From: Bipolaris cookei
Lineage: Eukaryota > Ascomycota > Dothideomycetes > Pleosporales > Pleosporaceae
Direction of reading: 5' to 3'
Length of the DNA stretch: 64,000 nt
Assembly: GCA_002286855.1 (NCBI GenBank)
Contig: NRSV01000037.1
Coordinates: 186,001 to 250,000 of the forward strand
Shown: positions 46,451 to 57,690 of the stretch, one piece after another
Position numbering within the stretch: the stretch's first letter is position 1
Layout of the letters: the number at the start of each line of letters is the position of its first letter
The notes under the pieces: generated by a model
What the model saw: the letters and a program-made list of their open reading frames with translations, nothing else
What the model was told of the DNA's origin: nothing
The model's database searches: none
Position numbers and translations under genes: made by a program

Positions 46451-48233
46451 ATGGCGTTCCTCAGGCCTATTTGCAGAGCGCCTCTGCGCCAGCTCACTTC
46501 TCGTTTCCCGCCTTCAATCGCCCCTCGAGCACCATTGCGACAATGGCGGGGCTACGCTACCACTTTGGATGCTCAGCAAAAGGTGCGTTCTACAGTACAT
46601 AACTTTAAGATGAAGAGCTTACTGACAAGCATTAGATCCTCTCTCAAGACCTTGAACAAGCAGACCCTACAGTCTACGAAATTATCAACAGGGTTAGTTA
46701 TTATCTAGCGTCAGGAGCCAGAATGCCCATACTCACAATGTCACCACTACAGGAAAAGAACCGCCAGAAGCACTTTATCAACCTCATTCCCTCAGAGAAC
46801 TTTACCTCGCAAGCAGTTCTCGATGCTCTCGGCAGTGTCATGCAGAGTAAGTTCCATGCCGCCCTAGCACCACGCTAAGCTTACATCACGGCACAGACAA
46901 ATACTCGGAAGGATACCCAGGCGCGCGATATTACGGAGGAAATGAGCACATTGACGAGGCAGAGCGCTTATGCCAGGAGAGGGCCCTGAAGACATTTGGT
47001 CTCAACCCTGCCGAATGGGGCGTCAATGTCCAGGGTGAGTCAGTCATGATAATAATAATAATTAGCCTAGTTGACATCCCTACACCAGCTCTCTCCGGAT
47101 CCCCTGCGAATCTCTATGCCTACTCAGCTGTTCTAAACACACATGACCGTATCCTCAGTCTCGACTTGCCCCACGGCGGCCACCTGTCACATGGCTACCA
47201 AACCCCGACCAAGAAGATTTCTGCTGTTTCCAAGTACTACGAAACCCTCCCATACAGACTAAATGAGAAAACTGGCATTATCGACTACGAAAAAATGGCT
47301 GAATTGGCCCATCTATACAGACCCAAGGTTATCGTTGCTGGCACATCGGCATACAGTCGATTGATTGAATACGAGCGCATGCGAAAGCTGGCAGACGACG
47401 TGGGTGCTTACCTACTTTCAGACATGGCTCACATTTCAGGCCTTGTTGCTGCTGGCGTTATCCCCTCTCCGTTCCCTCACTCCGATATCGTCACCACCAC
47501 AACCCACAAGTCTCTACGAGGCCCACGGGGTGCCATGATCTTCTACCGCAAGGGTGTAAGGAAGGTTGACAAGAAAGGAAAAGAGGAACTGTATGACCTC
47601 GAAGGCCCCATCAACGCATCGGTGTTCCCAGGCCACCAGGGAGGTCCCCACAACCACACCATTACTGCTCTAGCCGTAGCCCTGCAACAGGCTTCAACCC
47701 CAGAGTTCAAAGACTACCAGCTGCAAGTGCTGGAGAACGCACAGGCTCTCGCACAACGGCTTGGCGACTCAAAGGAAAACGGCGGTCTGGGCTACAACAT
47801 CGTCTCTGGTGGCACTGACAACCATCTTGTCCTTGTCGATCTCAAGGATCGTGGCGTTGACGGCGCACGTGTGGAGCGTATCCTTGAGCTCGTTGGCGTC
47901 GCATCCAACAAGAACACTGTTCCTGGCGACAAATCAGCCATGAAGCCTGGTGGCCTGCGCCTTGGTACACCAGCCATGACCACCCGTGGTTTCCAAGCCT
48001 CCGACTTTAAGCGCGTAGCTGATGTTGTGCATCGTGCAGTCGGCATTACCCAAAAGCTGGACAAAGAAGCCAAGAAGAAGGCTGAAGAGAGTGGACGCAA
48101 GAACCCCACTAGTGTCGCGGCTTTCAAGGAATACGTTGGTGAAGGTGAAGACATTACTGAGATTCTTGAGCTCAAGAAGGAGGTTGCAGACTGGGTGTCT
48201 ACATTCGCGCTGCCATGGGACAAGGCCCAATGA
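46451..48233 (+). CDS. Serine hydroxymethyltransferase, mitochondrial
   Basis: Five exons, 46451-46582, 46636-46692, 46753-46846, 46897-47034 and 47089-48233, all joined in frame to 521 residues. The N-terminus MAFLRPICRAPLRQLTSRFP is Arg-rich without acids, a mitochondrial presequence. Family signatures are LIPSENFTS, GARYYGGNEHID, the HGGHLSHGY segment and VTTTTHKSLRGPRG with the PLP Lys at about 281, then GGTDNHLVLVDL and GGLRLGTPAMTTRG. The enzyme transfers the serine hydroxymethyl carbon to tetrahydrofolate, making glycine and methylene-THF. The start is the first ATG of the transcript-like region. Confidence 0.96.
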
Positions 48234-48651
48234 TGAGATATGACATGACGAAAACATGTGCATGTTTTGGCGGAATTTTTTTGGCGTTTTACTTCCTGAA
48301 GTGAAGGCAAGAGGGTTTGTGTGAATGTGTATATATGAGAGGCTTTATTCTTTTCACCGAATACTAGAAAAGTGGCTTGCTTTCAGCCTTCATTAAGCCG
48401 GCCCTCTCGCTATAATTCAACATCTATTGAGCGAAATCACATGTATTGTCCGCTCATTCACTCCACTTTTCCTTGTGTAATAGCGATCTTCTTTTGCGTC
48501 GTCTTTGATTCTCTCGTCATCCCCCTGCCTGTCTTTTTCGTAACTGTTCAACTGTCTTTCGCTACAATACGTAGCATTCCATTCGTTTCCAAACAACACT
48601 TTAGCAAATCGACAAAAAAAAAAACCTGTATCACAAACACTGTAGCTAATC
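48234..48651. other. Spacer after SHMT
   Basis: About 420 bases, AT-rich. No gene is seen in the spacer, which holds the SHMT 3' region and the short promoter of the next plus-strand gene. Confidence 0.5.
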
Positions 48652-49305
48652 ATGTTCGTTATCTCCACACTTCTTGGGCTCTGGCTTTCCATTCTTTACA
48701 CAGCTACCCTGGTACTCGCGTACGACATTATCAACGTTACAGTAACGACTACATCCACGCTCGTTATATCAGTCTTTGATTTCGCGCCAACCACGCATCT
48801 CAGTTCAACATCTCTTATATCCACGATCGCATACTCAAACACGAGTATCCCGGTACTCACCGTCACGCATACAGCAACAACGAACGCATGCCCGAGTACA
48901 GAGGAATATCTCACCGTGGATTCCTCGGCCACGAGTATTTTGACAAGTACTACTACGGTCATCGCAACGGGTATAGTCACGTATGAGAAAGAAGGCAAAG
49001 AGGGTGATGAGCACGAGTCGCATTCGCACACCGCGCCTCCATCTCAATCTGAAACCGCAAAGCCCGCGTGGATCATCCCCAGCACCGCGGCGCTGCTCTA
49101 CTTCGACTTCCTAGCCGTGACATTGTTCGTGTGGTGTTGGGTCATGGGCTGGTTCTGGTGGTGGAAGGGGGGTCAAGACCATGATCGTGGGATGGGACAG
49201 GGACGGGGGCAAGCATATAGGGCGGGAGAAGCAAGAGACTCAGGTACGAGAGCGCTAGTAAACCAGAATGTAGAGCGGGAAATGAGAAGGTTAGGGATGG
49301 TCTGA
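48652..49305 (+). CDS. Small secreted/membrane protein, Ser/Thr-rich ectodomain and one TM segment
   Basis: Single exon, 217 residues. A signal peptide of about 23 residues (MFVISTLLGLWLSILYTATL) is followed by a Thr/Ser/Val-rich ectodomain of ~110 residues with several N-x-T/S sites. One hydrophobic segment at about 147-172 has many aromatics (LFVWCWVMGWFWWW). A short basic Gly/Arg-rich tail follows. The layout is that of a type I cell-surface protein, possibly a heavily O-glycosylated wall sensor or adhesin. It has only two ectodomain-side cysteines or fewer and no WSC domain. I recognise no family. Confidence 0.65.
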   Translation: MFVISTLLGLWLSILYTATLVLAYDIINVTVTTTSTLVISVFDFAPTTHLSSTSLISTIAYSNTSIPVLTVTHTATTNACPSTEEYLTVDSSATSILTSTTTVIATGIVTYEKEGKEGDEHESHSHTAPPSQSETAKPAWIIPSTAALLYFDFLAVTLFVWCWVMGWFWWWKGGQDHDRGMGQGRGQAYRAGEARDSGTRALVNQNVEREMRRLGMV

Positions 49306-49474
49306 TTATATGCGTAAGAAGAAAAACCATTATCTGTAAGAAGAGTGTGGTGTAGAAATACAGATGAGAAGAAGAGAAAAGTAAACATGGATATCATTCA
49401 ATATTATCTCTGTTCCACCAGAGAAACCCAACAACAATCACAAAACAAAACTCCCCATTCATCTATATAACAAA

Positions 49475-51637
49475 TCACCCATGCATCGTTTGCCCCCCCG
49501 GCCCCCGTTCCCAAAACTCCAACGTCAGTGCACTAAGAAAACAAGGAATCTCCTTCCTGCCCTCTACCCAATAAACAATCTGATCGCGAATCTCACCCGC
49601 AAAAACGCTTTGCTCCCCACCACTCACCTTCATGGTTCCGTTCTCCCCATCAAACACAATACTATTTTCGCCTTCCTCATCCGCAGGCTTGAACATGCTG
49701 GTAACTTTGACGCGCCCGTTGGGCATAAAGTCGAGTTTCCAACCCAAAATGGATGCAACGGCCTCGCGGAACTCGAGAGATTTGGCGGTCCAGATTTGTT
49801 TGAGGCGGACAATTTTTTTGGAGGACGAGGCGAGTTGGGCTTTTAGTTCTTCGAGTTCGTCGCGTGCGGCGTCGAGGGTTGCGAGGGGAACATTTGAGGG
49901 GGCTTGTTTGGCGTTTTCGAGTTGGTCGAGGAGTTGGGCGTTTGCTTCGCGGAGAGTGCGGACGGTACTCAGTTTGAGGGCTTCGGCGTCGGCGGTGGGG
50001 TTGGATTTTAGTTCTAGGACGCGGGTGCGGGAGGATTCTTTGAGCTTTTTGAGTTGGGTGTGTTGGGCTGTATATTCGGACTCGACGAGTTTCATCTTCT
50101 TTTGTAGTGCGTGGAGGTCGTCTTGTAGTTGTCGGTTCTTTCGTCGTAGCTCACCGACGCGTTCCTCATTCTCGTCTGTCTCCAGGGAGCGCTTTTGCCC
50201 TGCTGTTGAAGAGACTGGTTTTTCGAGACTGTTGAACTCCTTTTGTAAAGTCTCGACTTCCTTGCGGTATTGATCTACGAGATCCTCCAGCTCTTTTATC
50301 CGCTCAGACTTTGCTTGGTCGTATGTATCAGGCTGCATTTCGCGTTCTTCGTCATCAAAGGCCTTTACTTGAGCACGCAGAAACTCGACCTCCTTGGTTG
50401 CCAGAGCCTTTTGTCGTTCAAGACGCGCTCGAGCCTTGGCATCGGCGCTGTTTGCTGCACTTGTACTTCCAACTGTCTTGAGCTGCTGGATCTCTGCTTG
50501 TAGCTGGGCCTTTTCTTCCTCAAGCGCTTGAATCGTTGCTTCTCTGACCGAAAGTTCTGGCTTGATCTCGCCCAACCGGTTGAGAAGGTCGGTCCTCTCT
50601 ATCCGCTCTTGAATGAAAGCCCGAGCAAGGTCTTGGGGTGTTTCGAAGAGTACCCCACCGTGTGTCTCGGCTTCAGCCTCCAAGTACGAAGTCCAAGAGT
50701 CTCGCTCTTCCTCAAGGACCTGTCTCCGCAATTCCGCCTCGCCCAATTGCCGCTGTAGATCGTCCATCATGCGCAGTTTGTTTTGCAGCGATCTCTTCTC
50801 CTCCTCCACGATTTCGATAGCTTTGTGCTGTTTCCGGTATTGCTTCAGCTCAGCATTCTGCTCCCTGGTCAAGATTTCAAGCTTCTTAATATGTGCCACC
50901 TGATCAGAGAGCTCCCTTTTGATCACTGCTAGCGTCTCTACATCCCCTGTAATTGCCTTGAGGCGCAAGATCTCGGCCTCCTTCTGTCCAACCTCTTCTT
51001 CTTTTTCCGCGAGCGCTCGCTGTGTGTTCTGCAGCGCATTGACTTTGGATTGCAAGTCTGCCTGCACCTCCTCCATGCTCTCCTTGAGCTTCTTGTGTTC
51101 GGTCTGCAAGGTGTTGTACCTGTGGTCATTTTGTCGTTGCGAAGTCGACAATTCCTCTTTAACTTCGTCAAACTCTTCTTGTATCGATTGCGCTCTTTCT
51201 TGACTCTCTCGTAACCGCCTCTCCAATGCTAGTCGTTCGTTTGCAGTGCGTGTCTGAATTTCGGCCATTTCCTTTGAAAGCGCCTCGTATTTCTTGGCCG
51301 TTTGAGTGCTCGAAGCCTCGACTTGCTGGGCCTTTCGAAAGTCTGTGTCGGCGCGGTTCTGGGCGTCTCGCAGCTCTTGTGCATGCTCCAACTTCATCAT
51401 CTCCTTTTCCTGCTTTGCCGTCTCGAGCTCATATCGCAGCGTATTGAGCTGCGCGCGGAGGTCTTCATTGATAGGATCGGAGGGCACAACCGTGTGCGGC
51501 GCATTTTGTGAGGCTCTCAATGTGGTTCGGAAGGTTTCGCGCAGAGGTTCTCGTTTCGCAACTACTGGCGCAAGCGCAGGCTCCTCTTCGCCGGTGAGGA
51601 AGTTGAAGGATGGCTGGTTCGTGTTGCGCACAGCCAT
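49475..51637 (-). CDS. MAD1: Spindle assembly checkpoint protein Mad1
   Basis: Single exon, 720 residues. From about residue 55 to 560 the protein is almost continuous heptad coiled coil rich in Glu, Lys, Gln and Leu. The C-terminal part has the conserved RLKQIW (the RLK-type motif that contacts Bub1), then KSLEFREAVASILGWKLDFMPNGRVKVTSM and the RWD-like fold ending in FWERG, the Mad1 C-terminal domain. Mad1 recruits Mad2 to unattached kinetochores and makes the Mad2 conformer that inhibits APC/C-Cdc20. The size agrees with fungal Mad1. Many long opposing open frames are an artefact of the coiled-coil codon pattern. Confidence 0.93.
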   Translation of the reverse strand: MAVRNTNQPSFNFLTGEEEPALAPVVAKREPLRETFRTTLRASQNAPHTVVPSDPINEDLRAQLNTLRYELETAKQEKEMMKLEHAQELRDAQNRADTDFRKAQQVEASSTQTAKKYEALSKEMAEIQTRTANERLALERRLRESQERAQSIQEEFDEVKEELSTSQRQNDHRYNTLQTEHKKLKESMEEVQADLQSKVNALQNTQRALAEKEEEVGQKEAEILRLKAITGDVETLAVIKRELSDQVAHIKKLEILTREQNAELKQYRKQHKAIEIVEEEKRSLQNKLRMMDDLQRQLGEAELRRQVLEEERDSWTSYLEAEAETHGGVLFETPQDLARAFIQERIERTDLLNRLGEIKPELSVREATIQALEEEKAQLQAEIQQLKTVGSTSAANSADAKARARLERQKALATKEVEFLRAQVKAFDDEEREMQPDTYDQAKSERIKELEDLVDQYRKEVETLQKEFNSLEKPVSSTAGQKRSLETDENEERVGELRRKNRQLQDDLHALQKKMKLVESEYTAQHTQLKKLKESSRTRVLELKSNPTADAEALKLSTVRTLREANAQLLDQLENAKQAPSNVPLATLDAARDELEELKAQLASSSKKIVRLKQIWTAKSLEFREAVASILGWKLDFMPNGRVKVTSMFKPADEEGENSIVFDGENGTMKVSGGEQSVFAGEIRDQIVYWVEGRKEIPCFLSALTLEFWERGPGGQTMHG

Positions 51638-52013
51638 GGTGGAAATGACCGTTGTTTGTTTGTGCTGGAATTGAGGTGGGTGAAGCTAAGTTAACAGAGA
51701 TGTGAAACTAACGGTCGCGACTAAGCCATGGGATGTATTTGGGTACCGTCTCTTCGCCACCAGGCTGACACGGGGTTTGGAGAGAGTGGGTGGTGTGAAG
51801 TCCTTGTTGTCGCAACGTCGGACGAGAGGGTTCAAAGCACCGCTGTCGGACAGGGCTTAGCGTGTAAGGCCCTCTGTCGCGCGCGCACGTGCTGGTGTTT
51901 ACTCTACACCACCGCATCACAAACTTGGACATGTCACATAGGGTAGTGCATCTTTACAATCGATTGTTGAACCTAGCATCTCTAGTTATACACGTTGATA
52001 GAAACTACAAAAT
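51638..52013. other. Spacer: MAD1 promoter and PPM1 3' end
   Basis: About 375 bases between co-directional minus-strand genes. No gene seen. Confidence 0.5.
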
Positions 52014-53108
52014 CTACTCTTTCATGTCTTCCCATGCCTTGGAGAAGACATCTTCTTGACCGTCTCTCCAACCCCATGCAATGCAGTAGTGCTGCAACAG
52101 CAGCTCAAGTTCTTCCAGCTCGTCGAGAAACTCCAGACCAGCGATGCGCTCTTTCTCTCCATCATCGATCCATCTTCGCCAAATCGTGTGCGTGTCCGCC
52201 GCCTTTGCTCCGGTCTTCAGTCCGTAGCCCTGTAAACGTGCGCGCTGGTCGCCGAGTCCGGGGTACGCAATCAATGTGTGAAGGTAGATGTTACGAGTCC
52301 GAAGGTTCGAAATCATGGTTTGGCCAAAGGCGTCTTGCGGTAGAATCGGCTCGTAGAGTACAAGGGAAGCAGACGTCGTGGGCTGCAAATAGTGCGTCAA
52401 CAGCGACAAGATTATTGACTGTACTGTAGAAGGCTGGAGATAGACCAAGCACATTTCTGATAGGATCATGGTTGGCATGCTGGCATCTAGGTTCGGTATC
52501 TGAGGTAGAGGCACCCCATCTGTTGGATTGGCCAGACAGCGTAAGTCAAGGGCATGGATGTTGTAGTTATCTGAGTGGTACGAGTCCGAGTTGGAGAGCA
52601 TATGCAGTAGCTTTTTGTGAAGCAGTGGTTGGCGTTGTATGGCAGCAATCTTCGCAGATGTGTTTGTAGGAAAATCGATTTCGTGATATATCAGTCGCAC
52701 TTGCGGATAGCGGTCGAGGAGACGAAAGAAGCGTGTGTCAGTGCCAGCACCGAGCGAAACAATCTGCTTTGGCGCAGAAGGGTTGGTGTCGAGGAATTTG
52801 GTGACTAGAAGGTCGATGGCTGATGTGCGCACATAGGTTCCTCTGTTTAGCAGCGGTAGCTTTCTTGTAGCTGGTTGTGTTGCGAACAGTTTGGCATATG
52901 GGTCGTGAAGATATCCCAGCTCTACACAGCTCACCCTGCTCCCCGCAGCATCTTGATCGGTACTCTTGACGGCATTGTCCAAGATCAGTGCTCGCCCTTC
53001 GCTAGAACGTCCCAGTCCGCCTCTTCCAGATCTTCTTCCTCTTTGTGGCCCCCCGCGACGTTGGCCGAGAAGCGTCTTGAGGTTGGGGATTTCGTTTGAC
53101 GAGGCCAT
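52014..53108 (-). CDS. PPM1: Leucine carboxyl methyltransferase 1 (PP2A methyltransferase)
   Basis: Single exon, 364 residues. An Arg/Gly-rich N-terminus is followed by LCMT-family motifs: GYLHDPYAKLF, PLLNRGTYVRTSAID, the SAM-binding IVSLGAGTDTRFFRL, YHEIDFPTNT and later MILSEMCLVYL and LYEPILPQDAFGQTM. The enzyme methylates the C-terminal Leu carboxyl of the PP2A catalytic subunit in the cytosol and so controls holoenzyme assembly. It diverges from RPB5 across only 201 bases. Confidence 0.94.
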   Translation of the reverse strand: MASSNEIPNLKTLLGQRRGGPQRGRRSGRGGLGRSSEGRALILDNAVKSTDQDAAGSRVSCVELGYLHDPYAKLFATQPATRKLPLLNRGTYVRTSAIDLLVTKFLDTNPSAPKQIVSLGAGTDTRFFRLLDRYPQVRLIYHEIDFPTNTSAKIAAIQRQPLLHKKLLHMLSNSDSYHSDNYNIHALDLRCLANPTDGVPLPQIPNLDASMPTMILSEMCLVYLQPSTVQSIILSLLTHYLQPTTSASLVLYEPILPQDAFGQTMISNLRTRNIYLHTLIAYPGLGDQRARLQGYGLKTGAKAADTHTIWRRWIDDGEKERIAGLEFLDELEELELLLQHYCIAWGWRDGQEDVFSKAWEDMKE

Positions 53109-53309
53109 GCTTTCGTGCTCGAGATGGCCGCACTTGGTGGGGTTAGCTCAAGAGCGGCGCTAGGGCTGCTAGTGCACATGCACGCCAAGCCTGAACCTTT
53201 GGAACTTCTGGAGATTTCTTTGACGCGACACAACCTTAACCACCATCGCGCCGACGTTCCCCACCACATCCATATCCAATCCCCTCTTCCGATCCCAGAG
53301 ACCGCAGAC
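53109..53309. promoter_or_regulatory. Compact bidirectional promoter of PPM1 and RPB5
   Basis: The two divergent ATGs are only 201 bases apart, so the core promoters of both genes must share this interval. No canonical TATA box is evident. Confidence 0.55.
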
Positions 53310-54114
53310 ATGGACGGCGAAAAGTACAGCCCAAGCTTGATTCGCCTCTGGAGGGTCTGGCGCACCACCAAGGAGATGATGAACGACCGGGTAGGTTGCG
53401 CCGTGAGCAATGCCAGACTGCGCGCTGACTCGATTCAAGGGTTACATGGTGGTTGAGGATGACATGACCATGTCGCTCGAGGAATTCTCACGGAGATATG
53501 CGCGCGAAGACGGCGAGCCCGAGTAGGCACCACACAGCATCCTCACCTCTAGCTAGCACTAACCCACTCGCAGCCGCTCACGCCTTAACTTTTCCTGCCA
53601 GCCCTCCGAGGAAATGATCGCAAAGTATACCGACGCCCCGACCAAGAAGAACCCCAACCCCACTCCCAACATCGGTACCATCTGGGTCGAGTTCAACGCC
53701 GACGAGAATGTGGGCATGAAGCAGCTGCGTGAGTACATGGCACATCTGGTCAACGGCTCATTCCACTCAGGAATCATGGTCACCGTTAAGGCCATGACCG
53801 GTATGGCTATTCGGCTACTCCGTGGCGCCACAAGCATCACCGACGGTCCCAAAGGCGGCGTAGAGGTCTTTGTCGAGCAGGACCTGCTGGTCAACATCAC
53901 AAAGCACGAGCTTGTACCCAAGCACGTGCTACTGAGCGATCAAGAGAAGCAACAGCTGCTACAGCGATACCGTTTGAAGCAGACTCAACTACCCAGAATC
54001 CAGTCCACGGACCCGGTTGCAAAGTACTTGGGCCTTAGGAGAGGCGCTGTTGTCAAGATTATCCGAAAGTCCGAGACAGCAGGTCGTTATGCTAGTTACC
54101 GATGGGTTATTTGA
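53310..54114 (+). CDS. RPB5: RNA polymerase I/II/III shared subunit Rpb5 (RPABC1)
   Basis: Three exons, 53310-53390, 53440-53522 and 53574-54114, all in frame, 234 residues. The N-terminal jaw part reads SLIRLWRVWRTTKEMMNDRGYMV. The C-terminal assembly domain contains NITKHELVPKHVLLS, RYRLKQTQLPRI, DPVAKYLGLRRGAVVKI and ends ASYRWVI, highly conserved from archaeal RpoH to eukaryotes. Rpb5 is part of the lower jaw of all three nuclear polymerases. Introns 1 and 2 are short (49-51 nt), and intron 2 has a CACTAAC branch point. Confidence 0.96.
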
Positions 54115-54604
54115 AAAGCAGTCACGAAAAGGTGTGAGGAAATCGACACGGGATGTTGCATATGGCGAGGCGTTTGGCGAAACAGACGGAATTTACTCTT
54201 TTTTCTCCCTTCGTATCATCTGCGAAAGGCCAAAGTTTATTCAAAATAAATTCACTTCGCAACCAAAGTGTGTACCATTCGAAGAAAAAAGAGCTGTCGC
54301 ACAGTGTGATATTGTGCTTTGGTTGACTTTTCCGCCGAAAGAGAAAGAAGGGAGAGATGTAGGCTACGAAAGGACAAGAAGTAGTAACCATGCTAAGAAG
54401 GAAGGACACCCAGGAAAACAAGTCGATTATATTAGCTATGAATTGAAGAAGACGGTTAATAATTAGGAACTATTATGCTAAATCATGCTTAAAGCCTTAT
54501 GTGAGCATCCATTTAGTACAAATAAAAGAAGATGAACTGCCGGACACTGAAATCACCTCAATCCCTCAAAGTACCATTGTCGATGCTACACTCCCTATGA
54601 CAAA
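54115..54604. other. RPB5 3' region
   Basis: No gene seen. AT-rich sequence with an A/G-rich open frame that overlaps the RPB5 3' end and has no domain. Confidence 0.4.
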
Positions 54605-57313
54605 CTACAAACCCCCATCGCCTATCTCATCCACGCTCATACAACCCAACTTCACCACCGTCACCTCCTCCCGCTCAAAAGCCACCGAAAACCTAATCAG
54701 AGCAGTCAACGTATCCCACACTTCCCTAACACCTATCCCCTTCCTCTTGAACGCATCCTTCAACCATGACCGCGGCACTAATATCTCCTCTCCTTGGCTT
54801 CTGTCTACAATACCATGACAATGAGGCGAACTACATCTAGAGCGACGACTTCGACCAGATGCTTCAGACTGCAGGTGCTTCTGAATTGACTTGATGAAAT
54901 GTTGCGATCTCTTTCTCGCCCAGCCGATTGGACTTGACAATATCATTCTTGAGGGGGCTGTGGAGATCCGCAACGCTTTGTTCAGCATCCAGTTTGTTGT
55001 CCATCTTCGCGAGCCCTTTCTTCTCTATAAGCATCAAGTTCTCAAATTCAGATATCAGCACCTCTCGCTTAGTCTAGTAGGTACTGCATAGCTGTTGTGA
55101 CATCTTCCTGAGCAGGAGTTCAAGTCCTCATACGTTACATTTATTCCTGGGAAGCAATGCTGACTTAAATGACCTCTTTTTTTAAGTCTTTGAAATTCTG
55201 CGTAACCATGTGTCTTGTTTACATGGAGTTGATTAGGCATCTCATGAGTGGCTCATAGAACCAAAGTATTGATACCGCGACAGCTAGTTATTACTGGCTC
55301 AAGCAAGACGAAAATATACATCATTTCAGATGTATACTCCTGTGTAAATAGTGTCCGGGAGACGATAGTAACTCTACTTGGCAGCACGTCGTCGACGGTT
55401 GGGGCTTGTAACTGGACGTATCTATCTAAAACGAGAAACTTGTATGATCTGAACTCATCTACAGACAGAAACTTTTCTATTTCCAATAGCCATTGGCGCG
55501 CGATATCGGGAAGGCACACGTCTAGCGTCACAATCGAGTCTATTGCATCGGACCTTTTCGTTATTGGGGACTTGTTGCTTTCATGTAAAACTTTAAATGT
55601 GTTCGTATCGAACTCACTTCGAACTCGCCCTGTGGTGATGACAGTCTTACCAAAAATGATAAATCGACTAACATACCACCATGAACACATCGTCCCAGCT
55701 CTTCTCTTGCCTTGACTCTCCACCTAGTCTCAAATTGATTGCCTTTTCTGTCTCTGTTATGGCCATCTTTTCCCCAAGCTCCTAGTAGATCATCCATTTG
55801 CAAGGAATCCAATTAAATGCCGTACAAGTAGGTCGGGGCGACAGTGATAATGTTACAACACTTGCATTGTTCTACAGTTTAAGTTCTGTAAATAGCCGGG
55901 AGGGTGAGTCAGAGACATGATATTGAGAGCTACGTGAATGCGTGTAATCGGCCCGTCAGCTGATGATTCTTAATGAAATATCGAAGGACGCTGTTTGGTT
56001 GCGCGCTCGAAAATCACTGCTACTTCAAGGTCCTCGTGTGCAGTACCCACCCCCTTCCTGTTCACGTTCCAATTCAGCCTTGAATCAGGAGGTGCTCAAG
56101 GGCATTCGCCGGTACTTCTAAGATGTATTGATTGCCAGGATAAGCATTTTGACAGTGATCTAGATCATTCCAGAGCCCAGGAGTGATCCGAGCCTATTTG
56201 AGCTATCACTATGGAATGCACAAGAATGTCGAGGAATGTGAGTGCCTGTGAACATCTTGAAATGCAGTGCTTGCTTGTAAGATCTTCACTAAGCAAGCTT
56301 GCGTTAATGTAGAATAGCTGCGAGGCGCCCCGAGCTTTACACGCTAGATGTACGTAGATACGAGATTTAAGTTGGATCTACCGCTTGCACATCATAAGTG
56401 GAGGCAAGAATGTTCGGAAGAAACTCAAGCTCAAATCACGTGGACAATTCCGATCTCCATGTACTAATGAAGTCATGCGGTGATAATTTTTGGTAGCTGC
56501 TCGTTACTGCCTCTTTTTACACTTGCTTTGGATTACCGGCACAAGATGTGGAAAGCAGAATGTCTACACGCTGAGCATTCTTGCATTGTAGCATTACTAG
56601 TGTATGTCCGCTTTTGTAAATGTACATTGGGACACTTAGCTTTGCTTCTTGCTTCATTATGTTTAGGTTCAACCCTTGATATGATAATAGCTCCAGTAGA
56701 ATTCGCTGCATAAGGTTGGACTGCGTGATGATTTCGGCTTGTACAACCGTAGTCTCTTTTGCAGATTGTTTATGGTGAGCAGTCAAAGACCACGACCGAA
56801 AAGCTCTGGAATCACTGATCAGAGCCGAAATTATAGATGATTCGATGAAAGCAGTGGAAATGAAATTTCCAGCTAGATACTGTACGTCTTTCTGAGTTTC
56901 ATTAGCGATTATGAGTGTAGTGAGAAGAATGCCTTGGAGCAAAAGAAGATCAACACCGTTCAATACACCCTGCCGATTGTTGATATGGTCGCGGAATCGC
57001 GGACAGAATCTTTTGTATCCCTAGATGGGATCCTAAACTGAAAGTGTTGTTTAATAAAAGCTTGTTTGAACACTTCGATTTCCGCAGAAAATATATGCTT
57101 GGTTGGTATCTCACTGTATCCTGTTTTCCCGAGAGCTAAATTGTGAATATTACATAGAATAATGGCCAGGAAATGCGCTACTAAGTCAATTGGTATGCTT
57201 AGCGAAGGTAGGTTGAGAGACAAAAGAAAAAAGGTTGATGAAGTGTTCGGTATTACGTACGCGTCGACGCGTTCGCGATTGTAGAGCGAAAGCACGTGGG
57301 TGAGATCCGCCAT
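54605..57313 (-). pseudogene. Probable decayed gene, interrupted frames with protein-like sequence
   Basis: Read on the minus strand, protein-like blocks follow in order but in shifting frames. From 57313, MADLTHVLSLYNRERVDAY runs to a stop at 56960. A block with LLLLQGILLTTLIIANETQ starts in another frame close to that stop (56963-56517). A block with IARQWLLEIEKFLSVDEF lies at 55723-55253. A coil-like block with SEFENLMLIEKKGLAKMD ends near 54864. A last block, with VPRSWLKDAFKRKG, ends at 54605. The first join needs a 1-2 base shift; two others fit neither GT..AG introns nor one frame. No family is recognised. It could instead be one or more real genes with introns I failed to place. Confidence 0.4.
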
Positions 57314-57690
57314 GTCACTGCCCCGCACCACCGGCTCATAACACAAGTACGTACTTAAACCAATTGTGGGTCAGTGATAGAGCTGGAGTTATAATCTGTT
57401 ACTAAGCTAGTAAGTCCAGAGCGATAACATGCAGCAGGCTGTTTAAAGGAGGCATAGCCTCAAGACGCTGATAGGTTACCTAGGTGGGGAGGGTATTGGT
57501 ACGGCAATGGACGAGTCAAGTAGTACCTGCAGCCTGCTTAGCTTGTTCCTTTTTCCACGCCCTTCAGACTGTACACCTCGTATCTTACGTGGCCGAAGTT
57601 GAGCAAATACAAGTACCAGTACAACTGCTGCTGACTGCAATTGATTCACTACCACCGCCGCTTCCCGAATACACCATTAGGAGAACCATC
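57314..57690. other. Upstream region of the relic and of the 2H phosphoesterase
   Basis: About 375 bases between divergent reading directions; no further gene supported. It would contain the promoter of the phosphoesterase. Confidence 0.4.

Noticed and set aside
49632..50273. 213-codon plus-strand open frame antisense to MAD1
   Set aside because: It is the Ser/Phe-rich shadow of a Glu/Lys/Leu coiled coil; such antisense frames arise from the codon pattern.
55100..55140. GAGTTCAAGTCC resembling a tRNA T arm near 55117
   Set aside because: The stem is imperfect and no anticodon arm or acceptor stem is present.
55248..55715. 155-codon plus-strand frame opposite the gene relic
   Set aside because: It is the exact antisense shadow of the minus-strand block, which has better amino-acid composition.
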